NCBI RefSeq assembly: GCF_900236475.1
Contig: NZ_LT963352.1
Location: forward strand, 1,922,001 to 1,986,000
Reading direction: 5' to 3'
Source of the DNA: Streptomyces chartreusis NRRL 3882
GTDB taxonomy: Bacteria > Actinomycetota > Actinomycetes > Streptomycetales > Streptomycetaceae
DNA length: 64,000 nucleotides
The notes under the pieces were generated by a model. It was not told the DNA's origin and did no database searches. It saw only the letters and a program-made list of their open reading frames with translations. Every line of letters begins with the position of its first letter. Position 1 is the first letter of the stretch. The position numbers and the translations under genes are program-made. Below are positions 8,933 to 17,539 of the stretch, piece after piece.

Positions 8933-9796
8933 TCACTTGAGGCCGGTGGTGGACATCCCCGCGACGAAACCGCGCTGGGCGACGAGGAAGACCAGCAGGA
9001 TCGGCACGACGTACATCACGGAGGCCGCGGCCTGGAGGTTGGTGACGGGCGTTCCGGCCGACGTCACGTAGGTCGTCATGACGGCGACGGCCAGCGTCGA
9101 CTTGTCGGTGGACAGCAGCAACTGCGGGGCGATGTAGTCGCCCCAGGACCAGGTGAAGGCGATCACGAAGCTCGCGGACAGCACCGGCCAGGACTGCGGG
9201 AGGAAGATCCGCCAGAAGATCGTGCCGTAGCCGCAGCCGTCGACGATCGCGGCCTCCTCCAGCTCACGGGGCAGCCCGGCGAAGAACTGCCGGAAGAGGA
9301 AGACCAGATAGGGGGCGGCCGCCAGTCCCCAGAACACCCACGGCCAGTACGTGTCGACCATGCCGAGCTTGGCGAAGATCAGGTAGGTCGGCAGCAGGGT
9401 GATCATCTGCGGCAGCATCATCGAACCGATGAGGATGCCGAACAGCGTCTTCTTGCCGGGCGCGTCCAGGCGGGCGAAGCCGAAGCCGACCCAGGCCGAG
9501 CTGAGCGTGACGAGCGTGGCGTAGATCAGGGCGATGATCAGGGAGTTGCGGGCGTAGCCGAGGAAGTCGATCAGATGGAAGGCGTCGGCGAAGTTGTGCC
9601 ACTGGACGTGGGTGGGCAGCCAGTGCACGGGGGAGGCGGCCAGTTCCGCGGGGTTCTTCAGGCCGGAGAGGACGAGCCAGCCGAAGGGGCCGATGAACAG
9701 CCCGGTGAGGGCGACGAGGACCGTGTAGAGGACGAGGCGGTTGACGCGCACCCGCACCCTGGGCGCGGAGTTCGGGGGCAGGCTGGTGGCGGTCAC
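8933..9796 (-). CDS. Carbohydrate ABC transporter permease (MalG type)
   Basis: A 287-residue inner-membrane permease with about six transmembrane segments and the cytoplasmic EAA loop (ELEEAAIVDGCGYGT), which docks an ATPase. It belongs to the MalG/CUT1 branch that imports oligosaccharides. The GTG start at 9796 overlaps the upstream permease's TGA (GTGA, 4 bp), indicating translational coupling. The open frame extends far upstream, but that extension is only a shadow of the neighbouring gene. With the genes at 9793 and 10785 it forms a complete membrane and binding-protein set; no ATPase gene is nearby, so a shared MsiK-like ATPase is inferred. Confidence 0.92.
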   Translation of the reverse strand: MTATSLPPNSAPRVRVRVNRLVLYTVLVALTGLFIGPFGWLVLSGLKNPAELAASPVHWLPTHVQWHNFADAFHLIDFLGYARNSLIIALIYATLVTLSSAWVGFGFARLDAPGKKTLFGILIGSMMLPQMITLLPTYLIFAKLGMVDTYWPWVFWGLAAAPYLVFLFRQFFAGLPRELEEAAIVDGCGYGTIFWRIFLPQSWPVLSASFVIAFTWSWGDYIAPQLLLSTDKSTLAVAVMTTYVTSAGTPVTNLQAAASVMYVVPILLVFLVAQRGFVAGMSTTGLK

Positions 9797-10788
9797 TTCT
9801 TCGCCTCCGGGTCGACGTTGTAGAACACCACGCCGGACGTGAACTTGAAGATGAGTCCGGTCACGATGAGGATCAGAACGAAGAGCAGCCACAGCAGTGC
9901 GGAGGCGTAGCCGTAGCGGCCGAGCGCGAAGTACTGCGAGAAGACGTGCATCATGTACAGGTAGTTGGACTGCGGCAGGGCGGTGACGCCGGCCGTGGTG
10001 CCGTCCGGTGACAGCAGCAGCGGCATGATGGTCTGCACGGAGGCGATCACGCCGGTGACCGTCTGGAAGAGCAGCACCGGCGACAGCAGCGGCACGGTGA
10101 TGCTGCGGAAGGTCCGCCAGGCACTCGCCCCGTCGATCCGGGCGGCCTCGTGGAGTTCCCGGGGCACGTCCTGGAGGCCCGCCAGCGAGATGATCATGAT
10201 GTTTCCGGCGGCCCACAGCACACTCATCAGCAGCACGTAGCGGGCGTAGGGGTCGGCGAGCCAGCCCAGCGCGTCGAAGCCGAACAGGGTGATGACGCCG
10301 TTGGCGGCACCGGAGTTCTGGTCGAAGAGCGCCTTGAAGGTGAGGCCTACACCGACCGGCGGCACCACGGCCGGCAGGTAGAGCAAGGTGCGGAACAGCC
10401 CGCGCGCCTTGATCGGCCGGTTGACCAGGACGGCGAGCCCGAGCCCGGCAATGATCGACAGGGGCACCGACGTGATCGCGAACAGGCCGGTGCGCCCCAG
10501 GGAGTTCCAGGTCTGCGGGTCGGAGAACAGCTCGGAGTAGTTGCCGACGCCGACGTAGCGCCAGTGCGGCGAGATGCCGTCGTACGTGGTGAAGCTCAGC
10601 CACAGCGCGTACGCCATCGGCACGATCGTCAGCAGCAGGAAACCGAGGATCCAGGGCGAGGTGAACAGGTAGAAAGCGCGATGCCTGCGGGCGGTCATGG
10701 ACAGCCGGGGCCGGCGGGCCGGCGTGGTGCGGCCGGCACTCGTGGCCGGGCCGGTCCGCCCCGTGACCGATATCTGGTCGACCGTCAT
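9793..10788 (-). CDS. Carbohydrate ABC transporter permease (MalF/UgpA type)
   Basis: A 331-residue membrane protein of the MalF/UgpA branch of CUT1 sugar importers. A charged N-terminal tail (about 35 residues) precedes the first hydrophobic segment (AFYLFTSPWILGFLLLTIV), and the EAA loop ELHEAARIDGASAWRT is present. Its ATG overlaps the stop codon of the solute-binding-protein gene (ATGA), and its own stop overlaps the next permease, so the three are made as one unit. It should pair with the downstream MalG-type permease to form the translocation channel. Confidence 0.92.
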   Translation of the reverse strand: MTVDQISVTGRTGPATSAGRTTPARRPRLSMTARRHRAFYLFTSPWILGFLLLTIVPMAYALWLSFTTYDGISPHWRYVGVGNYSELFSDPQTWNSLGRTGLFAITSVPLSIIAGLGLAVLVNRPIKARGLFRTLLYLPAVVPPVGVGLTFKALFDQNSGAANGVITLFGFDALGWLADPYARYVLLMSVLWAAGNIMIISLAGLQDVPRELHEAARIDGASAWRTFRSITVPLLSPVLLFQTVTGVIASVQTIMPLLLSPDGTTAGVTALPQSNYLYMMHVFSQYFALGRYGYASALLWLLFVLILIVTGLIFKFTSGVVFYNVDPEAKK

Positions 10789-12134
10789 CCCACCTGCTCC
10801 TTACCGCGCTTGAGCTGCTCGTTCATGGCCGAGTTCAGGCGGCCCGCCAGGGCGTCGACGGACATCCGGCCGTTCATCGCGGCCGGAGCCTCCTGGTTGA
10901 AGAGGGCGTAGAGCGAGTCCGCCGTGGCGTAGGGGGTGTAGGCGATCACCGAGAAGTGCTTCAGCTCGGCGTTCTGCACCTTCAGCGCCCGCTTCTGGTA
11001 GTCCTCCTGGGCGGGCATCAGCGGGCGCAGGGACTTCAGGGTGGGGATGCCCCACCCGCTGGAGGCGCGGGCCTTGGCGGGTCCCTCGCCGAAGAACCAC
11101 TCGAAGACCCGCCAGGCGGCGTCCTTGTTCTTCGCCTTCTTCGGCATCCACAGTCCGGTGCCGGCCTGGCAGGGGCTGATCCGCTGACCGCCTTCGAACT
11201 TGGGAGCCGGGGCGAGGCGGGCGAGTGGCGCCAGCTTCTTGTCCGCGTTGATCAGGCCGCCGAGCCAGTAGCCGGAGTTGGACATGGCCATGCGGTTCGC
11301 CTGGAACGTGGGCCCGTCCCAGGCGTTGGGGTCCGGCTGGATGATGCTGGGGCCGACCCGGGTCCGGCCGTACTCGATGTACCAGTTCAGCGCCTTGCGG
11401 GCCTCGGGGGTGGTGAAGTCGACCCGGGAGAAGTCGTCGCTGAACAGGCTCCCTCCCGCCGCCACCGTCAGGCTCGCCAGGAGGTTGGGGGTGGACACGC
11501 CGTTGTAGCTGCCGCCGAAGACGGTTGTCTGGCCGCTCTTGCGCCGGGTGAGCCGTTTGGCGTTCTCCAGCCACTCCTCGAAGGTGACCGGCTCGGTCTC
11601 GGGCGGGTAGTCGACGCCCGCCTCGTCGAAGAGGGCGGTGTTGTACCAGAACATGGAGTCCTGGGAGAAGTCCTTCGCCATGCCGTAGCGGGGGCCCTTG
11701 CCCTGGGTACGGCCGTCGAAGCGCCACAGGTCGTTGACCGGGTCCAGGTCGTCGACCCTGAGGACGCCGCTCCTGGCGAAGTAGGGGTCCAGGTCCTCCA
11801 TCACGTCCCGCGCCGCGAAGTAGGGCGCGTCGGTGGCGCCGACACCGCGGACCAGGTCGGGTGGGGCGCCGTTGGTCATCATGCCGATGAGCTTGGTGAT
11901 GTCGTAGCGCACCGTGACGATCTTGACGCCGATGTCCTTCTGGGCCTGTCTGACCAGCTCCGGGGAGATGTCGTCGGGCTTGACCATCAGCGTGACCGTT
12001 TCGCCGCCGCCGCTGACACCGCCGGAGACCTGCATCGCACAGCCGTTCAGCGCCACCGCGCCGGTCGCGGCGCCGGCCGCGGACAGGGCGAGGAAACGGC
12101 GGCGGCTCAGGGAAGCACCAGCATGTGGGTGCAT
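10785..12134 (-). CDS. Extracellular solute-binding lipoprotein for a sugar ABC importer
   Basis: A 449-residue binding protein that captures an oligosaccharide outside the membrane and delivers it to the permeases encoded just downstream. The N-terminus combines a twin-arginine motif (SRRRFLALS) with a lipobox (ALNGC), so it is probably a Tat-exported lipoprotein. The ATG at 12134 is preferred over one 45 codons upstream because a strong AAGGAGG ribosome site precedes it at suitable spacing. The family's extracellular fold is clear from the mid-protein region (FDEAGVDYPPETEPVTFEEW). It heads the seven-gene minus-strand operon, and its promoter region carries LacI-like palindromes. Confidence 0.92.
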   Translation of the reverse strand: MHPHAGASLSRRRFLALSAAGAATGAVALNGCAMQVSGGVSGGGETVTLMVKPDDISPELVRQAQKDIGVKIVTVRYDITKLIGMMTNGAPPDLVRGVGATDAPYFAARDVMEDLDPYFARSGVLRVDDLDPVNDLWRFDGRTQGKGPRYGMAKDFSQDSMFWYNTALFDEAGVDYPPETEPVTFEEWLENAKRLTRRKSGQTTVFGGSYNGVSTPNLLASLTVAAGGSLFSDDFSRVDFTTPEARKALNWYIEYGRTRVGPSIIQPDPNAWDGPTFQANRMAMSNSGYWLGGLINADKKLAPLARLAPAPKFEGGQRISPCQAGTGLWMPKKAKNKDAAWRVFEWFFGEGPAKARASSGWGIPTLKSLRPLMPAQEDYQKRALKVQNAELKHFSVIAYTPYATADSLYALFNQEAPAAMNGRMSVDALAGRLNSAMNEQLKRGKEQVG

Positions 12135-12634
12135 GAACGCACCACCTCCTTGCTTGTCCGGCCCGCTCGGCAACCGGTTGTTGTGCGTGGGGCAGAGCTT
12201 CTTGCGGTCGGGATGGCGCGTCAAGAGCCTTGACGAATTTTCGAAAAGACTGTGTAACCTCGGCTTCATCAGCCAGAGTGCCGATGAGCCCTGTTTTCGG
12301 GCGTTGTGATCGAGCCGTCCACGGACGACCGGACCGCCCTGACCAGGGACGTCCGAGAACTCCCATTGGCAGCAACTCGGGAACCGGTTGCCGTCGCGCT
12401 TGTCCGGGTGCTCACGTGCCGACAGCGGTGCGGTCCGGCTCCGTCACCGCTCGCTGAAACATCGGTAATCGATTTCCAGAACCTGCCCATGCCGAGCTGC
12501 GCCGAAGGGTCGGCGACTTCGACCTCACACACGCACCGGGCGCCCCGGCCCTGTCGATTGACCGACGCTTCCCGTCGGTCCTACGGTAGAAGACGCTTTC
12601 TGAAACTGTTTCTATCCTCTGCTCCAGGAGAGTC
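12135..12634. promoter_or_regulatory. Divergent control region with LacI-like palindromes
   Basis: This 500 bp gap separates the divergent importer operon and hydroxyacid dehydrogenase. It holds CAACCGGTTG (perfect, 12171-12180), a second AACCGGTT core (12382-12389) and GAAACTGTTTC (perfect 11-mer with a central T, 12602-12612), the last just 22 bp before the dehydrogenase start. CCGG- or CG-centred palindromes of this kind are the usual operators of LacI/GalR repressors. No gene longer than a short random frame is supported here. That the sites are operators, and which LacI protein binds each, is inference. Confidence 0.5.
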
Positions 12635-13648
12635 ATGCCCAGCCCTCAACTGCCGCGGGCCGTGTTCGCGATGGACCCGGTACACCTCCCGCTGCTCTTT
12701 CCTCCGCCGCTGATGGAGCGGCTGAGGCGCACGGCCGACATCGACCCCGGGTTGGTCGTGCGGGACTTCACCGATCCGGCCGCGGCCGCCGCCCTGGCCT
12801 GTGCCGAGGTGCTGATCACCGGCTGGGGCTGCCCGCACCTGGACGCCGGCGCCCTCGCGGCGGCCCCGAAGCTGGACGCCGTCCTGCACGCGGCCGGCTC
12901 CGTGCGCTCCCTGGTAGGCGACGTCCTGTGGGAGCGCGGCGTGAAGGTGTCCAGCGCGGTGACGGGCAACGCCCTGCCCGTCGCGGAGTACACGCTCGCG
13001 ATGATCCTGCTCGTGGGCAAGGACGCCTTCGACCACCGCGAGCGCTTCCGCCGCACGCACACCTACCCGGGTCCCGCGCAGACCGCGGCGACCGGCAACC
13101 TCGGCCGCCGGGTGGGTGTCATCGGCGCGTCCCGGGTGGGCCGCCGGCTGCTGGAGCTGCTGCGGCCGTTCGACCTCACCGTCCTGCTGCACGACCCGTA
13201 CGTGAGTGCGGCCGAGGCAGCCGCCCTCGGTGCCGAGTCGCTGTCGCTGGAGGAGCTGCTCAGACACAGCGACATCGTGAGTCTGCACGCCCCCGACATC
13301 CCCGAGACCCACCACATGCTCGACCGCGACCGGCTCGCCCTGGTGCGCGACGGCGGCGTGCTCATCAACACGGCCCGCGGCGCGCTGGTCGACCATGACG
13401 CGCTCGCCGACGAGCTGGTCTCCGGCCGGCTCAGCGCGGTCCTCGACGTGACGGACCCGGAGCCGCTGCCGGCCGGTTCCCCGCTGTACGACCTGCCCAA
13501 CGTGTTCCTCACCCCGCACATCGCCGGCTCACTGGGCAACGAACTGGAGCGGCTCGGCCGCATCGTCGTCGAGGAACTGGAACGCCTGGTGGCCGGCCTG
13601 CCGCCGGCCCACGAGGTGCGGCACGCGGATCTCGCGCGGGTGGCGTGA
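12635..13648 (+). CDS. D-isomer-specific 2-hydroxyacid dehydrogenase
   Basis: A 337-residue cytoplasmic NAD(P)-dependent oxidoreductase of the D-2-hydroxyacid dehydrogenase family. The nucleotide-binding Rossmann motif reads GVIGASRVGRRLLE, and the catalytic set is visible: Arg about 248 (NTARGALVD), Glu about 276 (TDPEPL) and His about 295 (TPHIAGS). The ATG follows CAGGAGAG. It is divergent from the polysaccharide operon and has a LacI-like palindrome immediately upstream, so it probably handles a 2-keto or 2-hydroxy acid produced during uronate breakdown. The precise substrate is unknown. Confidence 0.88.
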   Translation: MPSPQLPRAVFAMDPVHLPLLFPPPLMERLRRTADIDPGLVVRDFTDPAAAAALACAEVLITGWGCPHLDAGALAAAPKLDAVLHAAGSVRSLVGDVLWERGVKVSSAVTGNALPVAEYTLAMILLVGKDAFDHRERFRRTHTYPGPAQTAATGNLGRRVGVIGASRVGRRLLELLRPFDLTVLLHDPYVSAAEAAALGAESLSLEELLRHSDIVSLHAPDIPETHHMLDRDRLALVRDGGVLINTARGALVDHDALADELVSGRLSAVLDVTDPEPLPAGSPLYDLPNVFLTPHIAGSLGNELERLGRIVVEELERLVAGLPPAHEVRHADLARVA

Positions 13649-13713
13649 CGGCTGGGTGGGGCGGCGGCGGGGGCCGCCTGCGCGGCGGGGCGGGGCGTCG
13701 GGATTGCCGGGGG

Positions 13714-13909
13714 GCGTCAGGGCGGGGTGTCGGTACCGCCGGGGACGCGTCAGGGCGGGGGGCCGGGACCGCGGGGGACGCGTCAGGGCGGGGGTGCCGG
13801 GACCGCCGAGGGCGCGTCAGGGCGGGGGGCCGGGACCGCCGAGGGCACGTCAAGGCCAGGGCGTTGGGACTGTCGGGGGCGCGGCAGGCTGGGCGTGCGG
13901 ACCGCCGAC
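13714..13909. repeat. G-rich tandem repeat, 33-34 bp unit
   Basis: Successive copies begin at 13714, 13747, 13780, 13814, 13847 and 13881, each marked by GCGTCAGGGCGGGG or a degenerate form, followed by a GGGACCGCC-type segment. The first four copies are nearly identical and the last two have drifted. Copies abut with no unique spacers, so this is a minisatellite, not a CRISPR. Runs of five or more G suggest possible quadruplex formation. Confidence 0.85.
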
Positions 13910-14076
13910 GCGGCAGCGCGTCCTGGTTTGCGCCACGGCGGCGAGCCCGACCTGGGGCACGGCAGCGCGGTCGGCTTACGGCGCGTGCGAACTGCGGCGC
14001 GGCAGGGCGGCGGGGGCCGACCGCGTCACGGTGATCGGCCTGGCCCAGGGTCCGGCAGCGCGTCCAGCGGGCGAGA

Positions 14077-14325
14077 GTGCGACGAGCCGGGACCAGAGCA
14101 AGGCGACCGGCCGGCCCCGAGGCCGGGCAGCCCACCCGCACCTGGGCTCCGCAGCGCGTCCAGCCTGCGGCACAGCGACGAACCCGAACCAGGACACAGC
14201 GACCGGCCGGACCCAAGGCCAGGCAACCCACCCGCACCTGGGCCCCGCAGCGCGTCCAGCCTGCGGCACAGCGACGAACCCGAACCAGGACACAGCGACC
14301 GGCCGGACCCAAGGCCAGGCAGCCC
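14077..14325. repeat. 96 bp tandem duplication
   Basis: Two near-identical 96 bp units start at 14128 and 14224, each beginning CAGCCCACCCGCACC or CAACCCACCCGCACC, and a third partial copy starts at 14320. A diverged half-copy precedes them (about 14077-14127). The exact period and few differences imply recent duplication. Because 96 is divisible by three, every frame stays open across it, which explains the spurious long frames. Confidence 0.85.
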
Positions 14326-14420
14326 ACCCCGGACGGGTTGCCCAGCAGGCCGTCCACCCTGCGTCACTGCAGCGCGCCCGGCCCTCAGCAAGGCGACCTC
14401 CTGCTCCCCCCGGCAGACAG

Positions 14421-14500
14421 CCCACCCAGCCCACGGCACGGCACCCACCCAGCCCACGGCACGGCACCCCACCCAGCCCGCGGCACGGCACCCCACCCGG
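14421..14500. repeat. C-rich tandem repeat, 23-24 bp unit
   Basis: Four copies marked by CCCACCC start at 14421, 14444, 14468 and 14492, separated by an AGCCC(A/G)CGGCACGGCA segment. This is a second, independent minisatellite in the same spacer and is unrelated in sequence to the 33 bp and 96 bp units. Confidence 0.8.
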
Positions 14501-14641
14501 CGAGGGGCACGGCGCGCATCCAGCCGTCGGCACGGCACCCCAGCCCGGACCGGTTGCACGGCAGCCCGTACAGCTCGAAGCACGTCGGCAGGGTCCTCCA
14601 GCCCCGCCGTCCACAAGGCCTCCAGCCCTGGAGTAACGATG

Positions 14642-14654
14642 GGATACGGTTTCC
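14642..14654. promoter_or_regulatory. LacI-like inverted repeat upstream of lacI gene
   Basis: GGATAC-G-GTTTCC is an inverted repeat (5 of 6 positions symmetric), 61 bp before the LacI start at 14716. It resembles the operator half-sites seen elsewhere in the locus, so autoregulation is plausible but not shown. Confidence 0.4.
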
Positions 14655-14715
14655 GCACGGGTGGGGGCACAGCCCCGGCGCCGGATCGAGCCACGACGGT
14701 GAAGGAGCCGCAAGG

Positions 14716-15804
14716 GTGAGTCAGCGCAAGGCGACGAGCGACGCCGGACGGGCGACCATTCGCGACGTCGCGGAGCGGGCCGGCGTCTCCGTGGCCAGCG
14801 TCTCACGGGTGCTGTCCGGCAACTACCCGGTGTCGGAGGAGCTGCGCCGCAGGGTGATGAAGGTGGTCCGCGACCTGGACTACGTCACCAACGCCCATGC
14901 TCGTTCGCTCGCCGGCGGCGGCACACCGACGGTGGCGATCCTCATCAACAACATCACCGGCGCCGCCTTCGCACATGTCGCGAAGGGCGTCGAGGGCGCC
15001 GCCACGCTGCGCGGCTGGCTCTCCCTGGTCGGCACGACGGGCGACGACCCGGAGCGGGAGCTGGCCCTGGTGAACCTGATGCGCCAGCAGGGCGTGGCGG
15101 CCGTGATCCTGCTCGGCGGCGCGTACGACTACGACGAGTACCAGCTGCGCATGGCCCGCTTCGCCCGCTCCCTGGACGCGGCGGGCTCGCACCTCGTCCT
15201 GGTGGGCCGGCCCCCGCTGGAGGGCGACGTCCCGGCGACCACCGTCGACTACGACAACGAGGGCGGCGCCTACGCCATGGCCAGCCACCTGCTGTCGGCC
15301 GGTCACCGGCGCGTCCTGGTCCTGCCGGGGCATGCCGAACTGACCACGGCGCAGGGCCGGTTGAGGGGAGCACAACGGGCCTTCGAGGCGTACGGCGTGC
15401 CGTTCGACGCGGGCATGGTCCGGCACGGCCCGTACGACTACGAGCACGGCTACGAGGCCGTCGAGGCGGCCCTGCACGACACGCCGGACTTCACCGCCGT
15501 GCTCGCGGGGACGGACGTGGTCGCGGCGGGCGCCATGCAGGCGCTGCGCGCGGCCGGTCTGCGGGTGCCCGAGGACGTCTCGATCGTCGGCTACGACGAC
15601 ATCCCGCTCGCGTCCCAGCTCACTCCCCAACTGACGACCGTGCACGTGCCGTACGAGGAGATGGGCCGCGTCGCGCTGCGCGCGGTGGCCGACCGGCGCG
15701 AGGGCGGCGCGGGGCGCCGCAAGAGCGCCGACGGCGATCATCTGGTGCTGGGTACGCATGTCGTGGTCCGCAACTCGGTGCAGCCCCGGGGGCAGCACGG
15801 ATAA
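14716..15804 (+). CDS. LacI-family transcriptional regulator
   Basis: A 362-residue repressor-type regulator. An N-terminal helix-turn-helix (ATIRDVAERAGVSVASVSRVLSG, about residues 12-34) is followed by the sugar-sensing periplasmic-binding-protein fold, ending with GYDDIPLASQLTPQLTTVHVPYEEMG. A GTG at 14716 is taken as start because GAAGGAG lies upstream and the helix-turn-helix then falls at the usual distance from the N-terminus; the frame runs open far upstream only through repeats. It is a close paralogue of the partial regulator at 1-777. It lies just before the second importer operon, on the same strand, and most probably controls that operon or the divergent-side one. Confidence 0.92.
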   Translation: MSQRKATSDAGRATIRDVAERAGVSVASVSRVLSGNYPVSEELRRRVMKVVRDLDYVTNAHARSLAGGGTPTVAILINNITGAAFAHVAKGVEGAATLRGWLSLVGTTGDDPERELALVNLMRQQGVAAVILLGGAYDYDEYQLRMARFARSLDAAGSHLVLVGRPPLEGDVPATTVDYDNEGGAYAMASHLLSAGHRRVLVLPGHAELTTAQGRLRGAQRAFEAYGVPFDAGMVRHGPYDYEHGYEAVEAALHDTPDFTAVLAGTDVVAAGAMQALRAAGLRVPEDVSIVGYDDIPLASQLTPQLTTVHVPYEEMGRVALRAVADRREGGAGRRKSADGDHLVLGTHVVVRNSVQPRGQHG

Positions 15805-16193
15805 CGACCAGAGGTCGTTACGTAACCGTTTTCCAGGGACTTTGCGGCCCGTTCGACGTTTCGGCGGCGCACCCGCCGAGGCCCTGGACCGGCGTGTCCG
15901 AGACCGCCTTGACCTGCGTGTATGCGAGGCCACGCGCGAGCGTCCGCCGCCTGTCCGGAGATGACCGGGCGGACGATCCGCCGTAACAAATTTCCGCGCG
16001 CCTCTTGCTAAGAGCCGAGCCAGCCGCCTACCGTCCCAGCAACCGCTTACTACAGCTTCTGCTTCTGCTTCCGCTTGGCCGAACCCCCCGCAACCGCGAG
16101 CCGACGGTTTCCGGCCGCCGTTCCTGGCCAGCACAACCGAGCCGCTGCCGTCCTCTCGTTCTGAGAACGCCTATTCCGAAGGATCACGGTCAG
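15805..16193. promoter_or_regulatory. Upstream region of second importer operon with palindromes
   Basis: A 389 bp gap before the binding-protein gene. It holds GTTACGTAAC, a perfect 10 bp palindrome at 15817-15826 only 12 bp after the regulator's stop, and CTCTT-GCT-AAGAG at 16002-16014. Either could be an operator for a LacI-type protein. No coding frame with convincing composition was found. Confidence 0.45.
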
Positions 16194-17531
16194 ATGAACT
16201 TCACCAGCCCCCGGAGAAGGTTCGCCTCCGCCGCTGTCGCGGGCATCGCGCTGACAGGTCTGCTCTCCGCCTGCGGCGGATCCGGCTCGGGCGACGACGC
16301 CGCGTCGAAGTCCGGCCCGGTCACCCTCCCCTTCTGGGGCTGGGCCAACGGCCAGGAGGCGGTCGTCAAGGCGTTCAACGCGTCGCACAAGGACATCCAG
16401 CTGAAGTACACCAAGGTCACCGACCAGCTGACCATGCAGAAGCAGCTGACCAACGCGGTGAAGGCCGGCAACGCCCCCTGCCTGGTGCAGAACACCGCCG
16501 AGTACGTGACCAGCTGGGTCTCGCAGGGCGCGCTCGCCGACATCACGGGTTACGTCGAGGGCGAGAAGGACAAGTTCAACACCGGCGCCTGGGCGAGCGC
16601 GCAGGTGCAGGGCAAGCTCTACGGCGTGCCCACCAGCTCGGCGCCCCAGTTCACGATCTACCGCACGGACATCTTCCAGAAGTACGGCCTGAAGCCCCCG
16701 GCGACCTGGGACGACTTCATCGCCGCGGGCAAGGAGCTGAAGAAGCACGGCATCAAGATCACCAACTACGCCGGTGAGGACCCGAGCACCCTGGAGGTGC
16801 TCGCCATGCAGGCCGGTGCGCACTGGTACTCGATCGACGGCGACGCCTGGAAGGTGGACTTCCAGGACGAGGGCACCCTCAAGGCCGCGAAGGTGATCCA
16901 GGAGATCATCGACAACGACCTGAACGCCAAGCTGTCCTTCGCCGACTACGCGGCCGTGCAGCGCAGCTACGACACCGGCGCCACCGCGACCCGGCAGATC
17001 TCCACCTGGCAGATGGCCGGCATGGTGCAGAACTTCACCAAGTCCTTCGGTGACTGGGCCCTGGCCCCGTGGCCGACGTACAAGGGCGAGGCGCCCAAGA
17101 CGCCCGCGGGTACCAACCTGACCGGCGGCGTGACCCTGGTGACCAAGCAGTGCAAGAACCAGGAGCAGGCGGCGCATGCCGCGCTGTGGATGTCGACGAA
17201 CCAGGACGCCGTCAAGACGATGGCGAGCCCGGAGACGGGCAACGGCGTGATGCCGGCGCTGGCCGACAGCAAGGCCTACGTCGGTGAGTCGATCTCGCAG
17301 AAGCTGCTCGGCAGGAACTACGAGCCGGCGCAGAAGGTCGTGACGGACAGCCTGGGCACCGTCACCACCGACTGGACCTTCGGGCCCAACTGGACCGCGA
17401 TGTTCACCGAGCTCCAGGCGGGCTGGGCCAAGGTCGTCAACAAGGAGCAGACGGTCACCGACCTGCTCGCGCACATGCAGCAGTGGACGGTCAAGGACCT
17501 GAAGTCCCGCGGTATCAGCGTCAAGGGCTGA
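16194..17531 (+). CDS. Extracellular solute-binding lipoprotein, second sugar ABC importer
   Basis: A 445-residue family-1-type binding protein. The signal sequence (RRRFASAAVAGIALTGLLSAC) ends in the lipobox LSAC, so the mature protein is lipid-anchored outside the membrane. The mature region begins with an acidic linker and then PVTLPFWGWANGQEAVVKAF, the usual first strand of sugar-binding proteins. The ATG at 16194 has an AAGGAT ribosome site; the long upstream extension of the frame lacks signal character. It leads an operon with two permeases (9 bp gap, then overlap) and a GH43 glycosidase, consistent with import of pentose-containing oligosaccharides. Confidence 0.92.
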   Translation: MNFTSPRRRFASAAVAGIALTGLLSACGGSGSGDDAASKSGPVTLPFWGWANGQEAVVKAFNASHKDIQLKYTKVTDQLTMQKQLTNAVKAGNAPCLVQNTAEYVTSWVSQGALADITGYVEGEKDKFNTGAWASAQVQGKLYGVPTSSAPQFTIYRTDIFQKYGLKPPATWDDFIAAGKELKKHGIKITNYAGEDPSTLEVLAMQAGAHWYSIDGDAWKVDFQDEGTLKAAKVIQEIIDNDLNAKLSFADYAAVQRSYDTGATATRQISTWQMAGMVQNFTKSFGDWALAPWPTYKGEAPKTPAGTNLTGGVTLVTKQCKNQEQAAHAALWMSTNQDAVKTMASPETGNGVMPALADSKAYVGESISQKLLGRNYEPAQKVVTDSLGTVTTDWTFGPNWTAMFTELQAGWAKVVNKEQTVTDLLAHMQQWTVKDLKSRGISVKG

Positions 17532-17539
17532 GGCATTCG

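Larger units (their letters stand above)
13649..14715. other. 1.07 kb non-coding, repeat-rich spacer
   Basis: The only long frames here have the low-complexity Arg/Gly/Pro composition expected of random very-high-GC sequence, and different frames are equally open, so no protein is called. The stretch is built mainly from three unrelated tandem-repeat families, annotated separately, first G-rich and then C-rich on the plus strand. It ends in the promoter of the LacI regulator at 14716. Confidence 0.6.

Noticed and set aside
13714..14500. Regularly spaced repeats that might be a CRISPR array
   Set aside because: Units abut each other with no unique spacers, differ in length (33, 96, 24 bp) and no cas gene is near.
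14077..14715. Extension of the LacI gene upstream by 213 codons
   Set aside because: The added part is repeat-derived, Pro/Arg/Thr-rich and would displace the helix-turn-helix from the N-terminus. GTG 14716 has a good ribosome site.
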